A stretch of 64,000 nt of DNA from Rummeliibacillus sp044763875 (lineage in GTDB: Bacteria > Bacillota > Bacilli > Bacillales_A > Planococcaceae). The stretch is taken from the NCBI RefSeq assembly GCF_044763875.1, contig NZ_JBIWGZ010000006.1, positions 186,001 through 250,000 on the forward strand, given 5' to 3'. The position numbers were made by a program, and so were the translations under genes. Shown here in pieces: positions 14,586-23,630 of the stretch. Under the pieces are notes generated by a model that was given only the letters and a program-made list of their open reading frames with translations, did no database searches and was not told where the DNA came from. Every line of letters starts with the position of its first letter. The stretch's first letter is position 1.

Positions 14586-17476
14586 ACCGAAGTCAATCCC
14601 CTTTCATTTTTGAGTTCTGCCACATGGATGATATTTGCTTTATCCCATTGATCCTGCATATCTTCATGACAGGTAAAATAAAGTATTTGATGTTCGACTG
14701 CAATACTTTGTATTAATTGTACCATGTAAGTAATTCGTAAACGATCAAAATGGACAAATGGATCATCCATAATAATTGGAAATGGCGCAGATTGTTTCAA
14801 TGAATTCGCTAATGCATAGCGAAGTGCAATATAAGACTGTTCTTTTGTAGCTTGGGATAATTCTGCAATTGAATAGCGAATTCCCTCTACTGATAATACT
14901 TCAAATCTTCCTTCTGTATTCATATAAAGTGTTTCATATCGATTATTTGTTAACATTTTAAAGAAAGATTCAGCTTGAAGTAATACTGATGGAAGCTTCT
15001 CTTCTTTTAGTTGATATAAAGTTTCTTGAATCGCTGATGAAATAAGCTTCGTAATCGCCCATTCTTTTGCATTTTCATTTAAAGCAGCTTTTTTCTGCTC
15101 GAATTTTTGCAATTCATTCCCATAATGATCATCCTGTAAAAGATGTTCTGTTTTTGCCTGAAGGGTTGCTTGCTCTTTTATAAGAACATCTTTTTGTTGT
15201 TGAAGCTCTAGCTCTTGTACTTTGTATTGATTTACTTGATTATTTGCATCCTGGATTGTCCAATTAAGTAAGAGCACTTTATTGTCGAACATTTGAAGTT
15301 GTGCATCAATTTGCTTTATCTCGAGTGTTGTGTTCATAAATTGTGTATATTGATCAGCAGCTTCATAAAAAGCATCCGAAGTTTGGACACCAGCTTCTTT
15401 TAATAGCTTCAATAGTTCACCACGATACGCATCATCGAGCAGCTGTAGCTCTTCTAATTGCTGTTGTAATTGTTTCTTTCGTTCCAGTGAGCTATCCATA
15501 GCATGTTTTTGCTCCAACATCTGTTGATAACCTTGCTGTACAACAGTAGACAAATTCTCCATTGTACAAGCAACACTACAGGCATTAGTTGCTTCTTGTA
15601 ACCGTTGTTCGATAAAAATTAGAAGTTGTGTCCTTTGTTCTGATTTCGTTATCATACGGCTATTCGATTGTTGAAGCTCACGAACATTTCTAAATAACTC
15701 TGATAATAATTCCGGTTGTAGATTTCCTTTAATTTGAAATTTAGCTAAAAATAAATTCAATTGTTCTTTACTTTGTACCACATACATTTTAAGTTTACTC
15801 AACGCTTTAGCTGCCTGTTGTTGTTCCATTTCTTTATCTTCTAATTGTTCCTCTACTAAAGCTATTCGATCATCATATTGACGAATTGATTGTTCAAGAC
15901 GATCCATTTCAGCCGTTTTTGAACTTGCTCTCTGTATTTTTCTTTCATATTTTTCTTGTTGACTGCTGTTTTTCGGATGCTTATTTTGACGTCCAAATAA
16001 CGAAAAGATAATAATCGCAGCAACTATTCCTATAATTGAAACCATCATTTTCTCTTGCGTTATACCAAGAATGATAGAAATCACTGCTAGTACGATGCTT
16101 AGTAGCTTCGCTAATTGCTCTGGCCCTTTTTCGTTTTGCTGTTGTAAAATGGCTTTTGCTTCAAGTGCCGCTTCTTTTTCTTTATGCCATTCGTTCAAAC
16201 GTTCTTTATCTTTTTCGGTAGGCATATCCTCATATAACTCATCAAGTTTTAATGATAATGATTGAATTTCTTCCTGTAATCGGTCTGCTGTACGTTGTTG
16301 GAATCGATATTGTTCTTCTTGTTCTTCCAGTTGTTTAATTAGTCTCTTAAACTGATCTTCTTGTTGTAAAGATACTTCTGCTTGTAAGACTGACTGCTGC
16401 TCGTCTACATGAATAAGACCTAAAAGTTGAAATTGGGTTTTCATATCTTGCTGTATTGCCTGTATTTCTCTTTCTATCTGACGAATTTGTATTTGCCACT
16501 CTCGCCATTCTCCATCACGATCAACGAGCTCTTTTAATATATTCAGACGTTTTTTATCAAATCCTGCACGTAAATCAGACAATAACAAGTCATAATCATA
16601 TTGAACTTTTTTTAAAGTTGCTTCGTTTGTTAACTTTCGATCTTGCAATTGTTCATATCGATTAATGCCATTAGCAGGAAACGATGTATAAGAAATAGAA
16701 GAGATTTTCAATTCTAATTTACGTTTTTCATCCAGTAAAGGTGCAATCTGCCGAAACTCGTTTAACTGATGCATGTCAATTTGTAGTTGTTGTTCTTGTT
16801 CTTGTAAATATACTAATTTTGTTTGAATTTCATTAATTCTTTCCATTGACGGTTCATAGCTATCTAACTTTTTACGTTCCTCTTTTAGTTGCTGGTCTTG
16901 TTTTACTAAACTAGCTATCTGTTGATTTAAAAGAGGGACTTTGCCTGATTTTTTAAATAACTCTTGCTGCCTTTTTTCCAATTGTTCTTTAACATTTGAT
17001 AACTGGTCTGCTCCGGTAGTACCTGATGCTAGTAAAACACGACTTAATTCTTCTTCAGATAGATTTTCGATTTGTTGTAATTGATGTACTGAAAAAGAGA
17101 AAACGGCTTCAAAACTTTGACGATTATAGCCTCTTACTATTTTCGCTAATAACTCTTCATGGCCTTGTTCACCATTAGACAGATATACGGTTACATCACC
17201 TGCAGCCTTTCCTTTTACACGCTCAATGATGCAATCCCCAAATTCTTGATCGGTTAAATGAATTTGTCCACCGTATTTCCCACCTTTTTTCGGTTCATAT
17301 CGAAGCTGTTGCTGATTTTTCTGAGGGAATCCAAAAAGTATTTGCAATATAAATTGTTGAATCGTCGTTTTCCCCACTTCGTTTAGACCATAAAAAACAT
17401 TGATTCCTTTTGATAGTTCCACCGTTATATCTTCATGCTGCCCAAAACCATAAATAACCAACTTCCGAATATTCAT
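14582..17476 (-). CDS. yhaN: SbcC/Rad50-like ATPase YhaN with membrane helices
   Basis: A 964-residue ABC-type ATPase. Walker A is GLNEVGKTT near residue 34; the signature and Walker B lie at the C-terminus (IAELSQATKEQSYIALR, then PIIMDDPFVHFD, with a switch His in FTCHED). Long Gln/Glu-rich coiled coils fill the middle. At the apex (about residues 460-500) two hydrophobic segments, LLSIVLAVISIILGI and SIIGIVAAIIIFSLF, look like a membrane hairpin, which is unlike SbcC or Rad50. With YhaO (SbcD-like nuclease) 11 nt upstream it probably forms a membrane-linked DNA-end processing complex. The ATG at 17476 follows GGGGGTG; the preceding in-frame GTG is too close to that site. Confidence 0.9.
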   Translation of the reverse strand: MNIRKLVIYGFGQHEDITVELSKGINVFYGLNEVGKTTIQQFILQILFGFPQKNQQQLRYEPKKGGKYGGQIHLTDQEFGDCIIERVKGKAAGDVTVYLSNGEQGHEELLAKIVRGYNRQSFEAVFSFSVHQLQQIENLSEEELSRVLLASGTTGADQLSNVKEQLEKRQQELFKKSGKVPLLNQQIASLVKQDQQLKEERKKLDSYEPSMERINEIQTKLVYLQEQEQQLQIDMHQLNEFRQIAPLLDEKRKLELKISSISYTSFPANGINRYEQLQDRKLTNEATLKKVQYDYDLLLSDLRAGFDKKRLNILKELVDRDGEWREWQIQIRQIEREIQAIQQDMKTQFQLLGLIHVDEQQSVLQAEVSLQQEDQFKRLIKQLEEQEEQYRFQQRTADRLQEEIQSLSLKLDELYEDMPTEKDKERLNEWHKEKEAALEAKAILQQQNEKGPEQLAKLLSIVLAVISIILGITQEKMMVSIIGIVAAIIIFSLFGRQNKHPKNSSQQEKYERKIQRASSKTAEMDRLEQSIRQYDDRIALVEEQLEDKEMEQQQAAKALSKLKMYVVQSKEQLNLFLAKFQIKGNLQPELLSELFRNVRELQQSNSRMITKSEQRTQLLIFIEQRLQEATNACSVACTMENLSTVVQQGYQQMLEQKHAMDSSLERKKQLQQQLEELQLLDDAYRGELLKLLKEAGVQTSDAFYEAADQYTQFMNTTLEIKQIDAQLQMFDNKVLLLNWTIQDANNQVNQYKVQELELQQQKDVLIKEQATLQAKTEHLLQDDHYGNELQKFEQKKAALNENAKEWAITKLISSAIQETLYQLKEEKLPSVLLQAESFFKMLTNNRYETLYMNTEGRFEVLSVEGIRYSIAELSQATKEQSYIALRYALANSLKQSAPFPIIMDDPFVHFDRLRITYMVQLIQSIAVEHQILYFTCHEDMQDQWDKANIIHVAELKNERGLTSV

Positions 17477-17487
17477 CACAACACCCC

Positions 17488-18711
17488 CTATCCTTTCTTC
17501 ACACTCATATATTGCTTAAATAATCGCTTAGCCTCTGAAACAAGATTATTCAATTCTTCACTTGTTAGTTCTTCTAAATATCGGCTACCTTTCGGGTGTT
17601 GATACAAATCTTTAACAACCTCTTTCAGTTGCTGCTGATTCCACTCATTTAATACTTGTATGACAGATTCAGTCGCAAGTGTTGGTTCATACATATTAAT
17701 CGTGTTATTGTCGATTTCAAGAGCTTGAACCCATACAAACGGAGTGATTTCTTCCTCTTGTTCACGAATGACCTCAAGCCATTCTAAAGCACTCGAATTT
17801 TCAAATAGTGACATACCTTTTTCATCAATATTCTTTAACTGAAGCCAGACAACACCAGCTCCATAATGCTCACGAAAATCGCCTAATGATTCTCTACAAG
17901 CGCGTAGTACTTCATTGGCATGAATTAGGTTTTCACAGTCTACTTCAACCTTTTCATAAACTATCGCTGAAGTTGGCACAAAAGTACAATCTGCAGCAAA
18001 GTTTGCCATCGTTACATCATAAAATCCTTTTAAGCCCAGTTCTTTACGATGTCTACTTTGAATATTTCCAGGATATATAATGGGTGGATCCGTATGCAAA
18101 ACTTGACGCTTATGAATATGCCCGAGAGCCCAATAATCGTAGTTTTTCGAAAGTAATTCCTCAATTGTAAAAGGTGCATACACATCATGAGAGGTATTAC
18201 CTTGCAAACTTCCATGCAACATTCCGATATGCACAGCATTCTGTTCAGTTGCTATTGGATATGTATCAATCATTGATTGAGGAACATGACGTTCTGGATA
18301 ACTAAAACCATATATATTGACCTCTGTTTCTCGAATATTCAGTACCAATTTTGTTGTTTCTTTTGGCAAAACAAACACATTTTCAGGTAAAGAAAAGCGT
18401 GTCCACTTTCCTTTTAGATGGTCATGATTACCGTAGCTTATAACGACAGGAATTTGATGTGCAGATAGCTGTTCCATACCATTTTGAAAGTTCTTTTGTG
18501 CTCGAAGGCTTCGTTCTTCCCCATCATAAATATCTCCTACAATAAGAACGAAATCCGGTTTTACTTCAATTGCTTTTTGAATGAATGTTGAAAAAGCTTC
18601 AAATGTACTATTTCGTAATTTTTCAAAACCGTTTTCAGGAAGTTCGGACATTCCTTTAAAAGGACTATCTAAGTGCAAATCAGCTGTATGAAAAAATCGA
18701 ATCGAAGACAT
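17488..18711 (-). CDS. yhaO: SbcD/Mre11-like metallophosphoesterase YhaO
   Basis: A 407-residue calcineurin-like phosphoesterase. All metal motifs are visible: FFHTADLHLDSPF near the N-terminus, GDIYDGEE near residue 58, YGNHDHLKG near 94, the GMLHGS histidine and LGHIHKRQ near 198. The C-terminal ~180 residues form a capping domain that would contact YhaN. It is predicted to be a Mn-dependent nuclease of the SbcCD type acting on DNA ends. GAGGGA precedes the ATG. First gene of yhaO-N-M. Confidence 0.93.
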   Translation of the reverse strand: MSSIRFFHTADLHLDSPFKGMSELPENGFEKLRNSTFEAFSTFIQKAIEVKPDFVLIVGDIYDGEERSLRAQKNFQNGMEQLSAHQIPVVISYGNHDHLKGKWTRFSLPENVFVLPKETTKLVLNIRETEVNIYGFSYPERHVPQSMIDTYPIATEQNAVHIGMLHGSLQGNTSHDVYAPFTIEELLSKNYDYWALGHIHKRQVLHTDPPIIYPGNIQSRHRKELGLKGFYDVTMANFAADCTFVPTSAIVYEKVEVDCENLIHANEVLRACRESLGDFREHYGAGVVWLQLKNIDEKGMSLFENSSALEWLEVIREQEEEITPFVWVQALEIDNNTINMYEPTLATESVIQVLNEWNQQQLKEVVKDLYQHPKGSRYLEELTSEELNNLVSEAKRLFKQYMSVKKG

Positions 18712-18869
18712 TCAATCCCTCATTTCTTAATACGAATATTTGTTCTTATTTTATCATATATTTATAAGCATTTATAGCGTTTTATGCTCGTTCATAGCAA
18801 TTTTTAATATACAAATAGATGGCTATTTTTGTATACTGAATATATATTCAGTATAAGGGGTGGAAATTA

Positions 18870-19055
18870 ATGCAAACATTTCGATTTACAGCTTTCGAAA
18901 AGTCTGGAGAAATTATCAGAGATGAAGCATGGGAATTCTCAGATGAGGCAACAGCTAAATCACAAGGGGCAGAGAAAATCGAACAACTTGGTTTATCAGA
19001 AAAAACACATCGCTTAGTGAATCCAAGTGGTAAGTTAATTTTATTTCATGTATAA
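18870..19055 (+). CDS. yhzD: YhzD-like small protein
   Basis: A 61-residue soluble protein (FRFTAFEKSGEIIRDEAWEFSDE, then GAEKIEQLGLSEKTHRLVNPSGKLI), equal in length and style to B. subtilis YhzD. Function is unknown. AAGGGGTGG precedes the ATG by about 7 nt. It stands alone between a terminator and the divergent yhaO gene. Confidence 0.82.
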   Translation: MQTFRFTAFEKSGEIIRDEAWEFSDEATAKSQGAEKIEQLGLSEKTHRLVNPSGKLILFHV

Positions 19056-19060
19056 AACTA

Positions 19061-19103
19061 AAAAAAAGAGACAGTTCTCTATTAAGAGATGTCTCTTTTT
19101 TTC
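19061..19103. terminator. Bidirectional terminator after yhzD
   Basis: AAAAAAAGAGACA (19061-19073) against TGTCTCTTTTTTT, with a loop of about 16 nt. Confidence 0.8.
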
Positions 19104-19168
19104 ATTCGAAATTCAATAAAATTTCATAGCATTTCCCATTTAATCTATATTAAAATAATTGTTAGTTT

Positions 19169-19957
19169 TTATTTACCTTCAAAGTTCGCAGGACGTTTTT
19201 CGACAAATGACTGGATTCCTTCCAAATGATCTTCAGTTTTACGCATTCTTGTTTGAGCTTCTGCTTCCATTTCTAGAATATTACTTAGCTCAGCTTGTTT
19301 TTGAGTATGTAATATTTTCTTGGTTTCAATCATTGCTACGAGTGGTGAATGTAGTAGTTTTTGAGCTAATTGCCCTGCTTGTTCGACTGCTGTTCCATTC
19401 TCCACTACTTCATCTACTAATCCTAATTTTTTAGCAGCAAATCCATTTAACACTTCTCCAGCCCAAATCATTTGTTGAGCCTTTGGAACTCCTAATCTTT
19501 CTTTCATAAAGAAATGGCCTGCTCCATCTGGAATAAGACCAACCCCAATAAAGTTCATTGCTAACTTACTATCTTCTTCTACTAGAATAATATCAGTTGC
19601 TAAGGCTAAACTAAATCCAAGCCCTGCAGCAGATCCATGAACTGCTGCAATCGTAACCATAGGCAATGAATATAATGCTTTGACCATTCGTGAAATATCT
19701 ACCATGATCTCTGCAATATCAAAACTTCCTTCTCCAACTGTACCGAGCATTGCTTTAATATCTCCTCCAGCAGAAAATACTTTCCCGCTCCCCTTTAAAA
19801 TGAGTACCTGTATAGTCGATTCATTTTGTAATGCTTCAAAACAATTTGCTAATTCATTAAGCATTACACCATCCATTGCATTCATTGATTGTGGTCGATT
19901 TAAACTTACAATCGCTAATCTACCATTTCTTTCGACCGTAATCGTTTCAAATCCCAT
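19169..19957 (-). CDS. Enoyl-CoA hydratase/isomerase (YhaR-like crotonase)
   Basis: A 262-residue crotonase-fold protein. The oxyanion-hole segments are FSAGGDIKAML near residue 62 and AAVHGSAAGLGFSLALATD near 105; FIGVGLIPDGAGHFFMKERLG follows. The usual catalytic Glu of enoyl-CoA hydratases in the second segment is not obvious (GSAAG in place of GxxxGGG), and the later pair is PDGAG, so isomerase or PaaG-like activity is as likely as hydration. AAGGGGTG precedes the start. It sits beside the yhaO-N-M cluster, where B. subtilis has yhaR. Confidence 0.87.
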   Translation of the reverse strand: MGFETITVERNGRLAIVSLNRPQSMNAMDGVMLNELANCFEALQNESTIQVLILKGSGKVFSAGGDIKAMLGTVGEGSFDIAEIMVDISRMVKALYSLPMVTIAAVHGSAAGLGFSLALATDIILVEEDSKLAMNFIGVGLIPDGAGHFFMKERLGVPKAQQMIWAGEVLNGFAAKKLGLVDEVVENGTAVEQAGQLAQKLLHSPLVAMIETKKILHTQKQAELSNILEMEAEAQTRMRKTEDHLEGIQSFVEKRPANFEGK

Positions 19958-20390
19958 TCTTAAACACCCCTTCGCATACTTATGTTTGAATTATCTGTTT
20001 TCATACTAAACAAATTCGATTTTAAATAATAAATACCTTCATTTTGACTATTTAATTTTGTTTTTACATAAAAATAACATTCACCTTTGACATCGCAAAT
20101 CACGAACAATCTTTTATTATTAAAATAATTCCAATATATTAATATTAAGAGTTTTAACCTTAAACTTATGCTTGAATTTTAATCATCAATTTAATTATTT
20201 TAAATATTCAAAATCAACAATAAACAATGATTTGCTCTACTTTTGTAATTGCTTTCATAAACATTATTATGACATTATTGTCCTTTCTGAAAAGACGTAC
20301 ATTTATTTTATATAAATTATAAAAAGTTCGTATTCTACTATGTTTTATTAGCGTTCAAAACAATAATTTTAAGAAATTTCGAAAATAAGG

Positions 20391-20419
20391 TTGACATTCG
20401 ATGATTTTGGTTTTAATAT
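20391..20419 (+). promoter_or_regulatory. Promoter of the serC-serA T-box transcript
   Basis: Consensus TTGACA (20391-20396), 17-nt spacer and TAATAT (20414-20419). The transcript would start near 20426, about 30 nt before Stem I of the T-box. Confidence 0.8.
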
Positions 20420-20454
20420 TGGGTTAAATTTAATACGACGAAAAAATACGACGA

Positions 20455-20710
20455 CGAAGACATGCTTAACGATTTGAAAATCCCACAGCGAGCTGATGGT
20501 AGGTGGAAATCAGTGATTTCAACGGTAAGTTCCACTTCTGAGTAGGTATTCTGAACATTCCAAAGTAGGTATACCCGGTCCATGCACGTTAAGCATATAG
20601 CAAAGACTGTCCACTATAAAAGGACAGTAAACAAGGGTGGTACCGCGATTGTTCATACAAGCTTTTCGCCCCTTACGACGGTAAGGGTGTGGAAGGCTTT
20701 TTATTTTTTG
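20455..20710 (+). ncRNA. T-box riboswitch, probably serine-specific
   Basis: The conserved T-box AGGGTGGTACCGCG is at 20634-20647. Stem I is closed by ATGCTTAACG (20462-20471) pairing perfectly with CGTTAAGCAT (20587-20596), and a Stem III hairpin CTGTCC/GGACAG precedes the T-box. The distal-loop-like AGCGAGCTGATGG lies near 20485. The best specifier candidate is TCC at 20531-20533, just before ACTTCTGAGTAGG; TCC is a serine codon, which fits the serC-serA genes downstream. The terminator is at 20659-20710. Uncharged tRNA-Ser would stabilise the antiterminator and allow expression. The specifier placement is by pattern memory, not by a folded model. Confidence 0.88.
20659..20710 (+). terminator. 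T-box terminator hairpin
   Basis: Stem CCCCTTAC (20670-20677 region) with GTAAGGG (from 20681), extended by AGC/GGCT, followed by TTTTTATTTTTT. It competes with the antiterminator that contains the T-box motif. Confidence 0.85.
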
Positions 20711-20788
20711 GCTTAATGGCTCATTTATTCCAACAAGCTAGTCATTAATGCTGAATCAATTTTCCAAAAATGAGAGGAGCAATTATTC

Positions 20789-21961
20789 ATGTTACAAGAT
20801 TATCAACTATTACGTATTCCAGGACCAACACCAATTCCACCAAGCGTTGAGCGTGCAATGGCTAAGCCAATGATCGGGCATCGTGGCAACGAAACTAGTC
20901 AGATGATTCAAAATATTAAACCTAGACTGAAAAAAGTATTTGGTACAACTGAGGATGTCATGATGTTAACAGGCAGTGGTACTTCAGGTCTTGAAGCTGC
21001 AATCGTAAACGTTGTGAAACCAGAAGATAAAGTGTTAGTTGTTGCTACAGGTGTATTCGGCAACCGTTTCACAAAAATCTGTGAAGCATACCAAATTAAC
21101 GTAGAAGAATACAAAGTAGAATGGGGTACTGCATTAAAACCAACTGAAATTGCTGAATATGTAAAAGCTAACCCAGATATCAAAGCTGTATTCTCTACTT
21201 ACTGTGAAACATCAACAGGTGTTCTAAACCCAGTTGGTGAATTAGCTCAAGCGATTCATGCGGTAAATAACGAAACATTAGTCATCATTGATGGTGTATC
21301 TTGCATGGCTGGCGTTGAAACAAAAATGGATGAATGGGGCATTGATGTTGTTGTAACTGGTTCTCAAAAAGCATTTATGCTACCTGCTGGCTTAAACTTT
21401 ATCGCAGCTAGCGAACGTGCTTGGAAAGTAATCGAATCTAATCCGAAAAAAGGATTCTATTTAGACCTTACAAAATATCGTGATAATTTAGCGAAAGACA
21501 CTACTCCTTTCACTCCAGCATTATCATTATTATTCGGTTTAGAACAAGTACTTGAAAATTTCGAACAAGAAGGTCTTGAAAATGTATATGCTCGTCATCA
21601 ATTAATGCGTGATATGACTCGTGCAGCTTTCAAAGCTTTAGATCTTCCACTATTTGCTTCAGACGAAGATGGTTCTCCAACTGTTACTTCTGTAAAACCT
21701 GAAGACTTTGATGCAGAAGCATTCCGTAAAGTATTAAAAGCTGACTTCAACTTATCAGTTGCAGGTGGTCAAGCAGATCTTAAAGGGAAAATCTTCCGCG
21801 TTGGCCATATGGGCTATTGCGCACCAACAGATGTACTTCAATATCTAGCTGCAATGGAAATTGCACTTGTTAAAGTAGGGAAAAACATTCAACTTGGCGC
21901 TGGCATTGCAGCAGCTCAGGCGATTTACTTACAAAATACAACAGAAAAAGTTGCACAATAA
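20789..21961 (+). CDS. serC: Class V aminotransferase acting as phosphoserine aminotransferase
   Basis: A 390-residue PLP enzyme of the alanine-glyoxylate/serine-pyruvate aminotransferase branch. Motifs are RIPGPTPIPPSVERAM and GHRGNETSQ at the N-terminus, MLTGSGTSGLEAA, VIIDGVSCMAG with the cofactor-binding Asp, and the PLP lysine in TGSQKAFMLPAG (near residue 194). It is not the classical SerC type. Placement behind a T-box and 15 nt before serA argues that it converts 3-phosphohydroxypyruvate to phosphoserine with glutamate; alanine-glyoxylate transamination remains possible. The symbol is given for this inferred role. GAGAGGAGC precedes the ATG. Confidence 0.85.
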   Translation: MLQDYQLLRIPGPTPIPPSVERAMAKPMIGHRGNETSQMIQNIKPRLKKVFGTTEDVMMLTGSGTSGLEAAIVNVVKPEDKVLVVATGVFGNRFTKICEAYQINVEEYKVEWGTALKPTEIAEYVKANPDIKAVFSTYCETSTGVLNPVGELAQAIHAVNNETLVIIDGVSCMAGVETKMDEWGIDVVVTGSQKAFMLPAGLNFIAASERAWKVIESNPKKGFYLDLTKYRDNLAKDTTPFTPALSLLFGLEQVLENFEQEGLENVYARHQLMRDMTRAAFKALDLPLFASDEDGSPTVTSVKPEDFDAEAFRKVLKADFNLSVAGGQADLKGKIFRVGHMGYCAPTDVLQYLAAMEIALVKVGKNIQLGAGIAAAQAIYLQNTTEKVAQ

Positions 21962-21976
21962 GGAGAGAATATAGAG

Positions 21977-23563
21977 ATGGCTATTAACATTTTAATCAGT
22001 GACCCACTAAGCGAAGATGGTATTTACCCTCTTCGTCAAGAACAAGAACTAGATTTGAATATTGTGATTAACACTGGCCTTCAACCAGAGGAATTAAAAG
22101 CAATTATTAAAGATTTCGACGTATTACTTGTACGCAGTCAAACAAAAGTAACTCGTGACATTATCGAAGCTGCAGATAACTTAAAACTAATCGGCCGTGC
22201 AGGTGTTGGTGTTGATAATATTGATCTTAATGCTGCTACTGAAAAAGGGATTATCGTTGTTAACGCTCCTGACGGTAATACAAACTCAGCTGCTGAACAT
22301 ACAACTGCGATGATTATGTCTCTTGCTCGCCACATTCCACATGCCTACTTATCATTAAAAGAAGGTCGCTGGGATCGTAAGAAATTCGTCGGAGTTGAAC
22401 TTAAAAACAAAACATTAGGTGTAATCGGTTTTGGTCGAATTGGTCAAGAAGTTGCTCATCGTGCAAAAGGTAATCGTATGAATGTTATTGCGTATGATCC
22501 ATTCCTAACTGCTGAAAAAGCTGAAAAAGCAGGTGTTGATTTTGGTACTGTAGAAGATGTAGCTCGTGTTGCCGACTTTATCACAGTGCACACACCACTT
22601 CTAGATTCTACTCGTCATATGATTAATGAAGAAGTTTTCAACGTGATGAAAAACGACGTTCGCATTATTAACTGTGCACGTGGCGGTATCATTGATGAAG
22701 AAGCTCTTTACAATGCCATTGAATCAGGTAAAGTGGCTGGCGCTGCTCTAGACGTAATGGAAGATGAACCATTCGTAGGCAACCGTCTGCTAGACTTACC
22801 ACAAGTAATCGCTACACCTCACCTTGGTGCATCTACTATTGAAGCACAAGAATCTGTAGCTGTAGATGTAAGTAATGACATCTTAAGCTACTTTAAAGTC
22901 GGAACAGTTCGTAATCCTGTGAACATGCCATCAGTTCCGAAAGATATGGTCGCAAAAGTAGAACCATTCTTCGATCTTGGTGACAAAATCGGTGCATTCG
23001 TTTCTAACCTTACAGATGAAGCTGTAGAAGAAATCAACGTTTACTATTCAGGCGAGCTTGCTAGTTTCGATGTTCGACCATTAACAAACAACACTGTGAA
23101 AGGTGTACTTACTCGTAACCTTGGCAATCACGTAAACAACGTAAATGCTCGTTACTTAGCTGAACGTAACGCAATCAAAATTAACGAACATAAATCTACA
23201 ACTGCGAAAGCATTCTTAAACTCTATCTCTGTTGAACTTGTAACAAAAAATGAAACTCATAAAGTCAAAGGAACATTATTAAACGGCCTTGGTGCTCGTA
23301 TTGTTCAAGTAGATGAATATGTAGTTGACGTCGTTCCACAAGGTCACTTAATCTTCATCAAACATACCGACAAACCAGGAGCAATCGGCCGTGTAGGTAC
23401 ACTCCTTGCCGAAAAAGATATCAACATTGCAACAATGCAAGTTGGTCGCTCAAACCAAGGTGGAAATGCTATTATGATGCTTTCTGTGGATAATACAGTG
23501 GACAACGTAGAATTTTTAACAACTCAAGATAACATCTTTGAAGCAAAAGCAATTAATCTATAA
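21977..23563 (+). CDS. serA: D-3-phosphoglycerate dehydrogenase
   Basis: A 528-residue long-form SerA, first enzyme of serine synthesis. The NAD-binding Rossmann motif GVIGFGRIGQEVA is near residue 150, followed by the catalytic Arg in NCARGGIIDE (near 234), a Glu in DEPFVG, and the His in ATPHLGAST (near 282). An intervening domain and a C-terminal ACT domain (from KPGAIGRVGTLLAEKDINIA) give the length and suggest serine feedback control. It is translated from AAGGAGAG 15 nt after the serC-type gene and shares its T-box. Confidence 0.96.
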   Translation: MAINILISDPLSEDGIYPLRQEQELDLNIVINTGLQPEELKAIIKDFDVLLVRSQTKVTRDIIEAADNLKLIGRAGVGVDNIDLNAATEKGIIVVNAPDGNTNSAAEHTTAMIMSLARHIPHAYLSLKEGRWDRKKFVGVELKNKTLGVIGFGRIGQEVAHRAKGNRMNVIAYDPFLTAEKAEKAGVDFGTVEDVARVADFITVHTPLLDSTRHMINEEVFNVMKNDVRIINCARGGIIDEEALYNAIESGKVAGAALDVMEDEPFVGNRLLDLPQVIATPHLGASTIEAQESVAVDVSNDILSYFKVGTVRNPVNMPSVPKDMVAKVEPFFDLGDKIGAFVSNLTDEAVEEINVYYSGELASFDVRPLTNNTVKGVLTRNLGNHVNNVNARYLAERNAIKINEHKSTTAKAFLNSISVELVTKNETHKVKGTLLNGLGARIVQVDEYVVDVVPQGHLIFIKHTDKPGAIGRVGTLLAEKDINIATMQVGRSNQGGNAIMMLSVDNTVDNVEFLTTQDNIFEAKAINL

Positions 23564-23584
23564 CGCATTTTATATAAATAATAT

Positions 23585-23614
23585 GAAGCAGCCTCATTTT
23601 ACGGAGGCTGCTTC
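23585..23614. terminator. Hairpin after serA
   Basis: Perfect 11-bp stem GAAGCAGCCTC/GAGGCTGCTTC with an 8-nt loop between convergent genes; the T tract is poor on both sides. Confidence 0.6.
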
Positions 23615-23630
23615 GTTATGGTGCATCATA

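Noticed and set aside
20389..20788. Short ORFs within the serC leader
   Set aside because: They fall inside T-box structural elements and lack ribosome sites.
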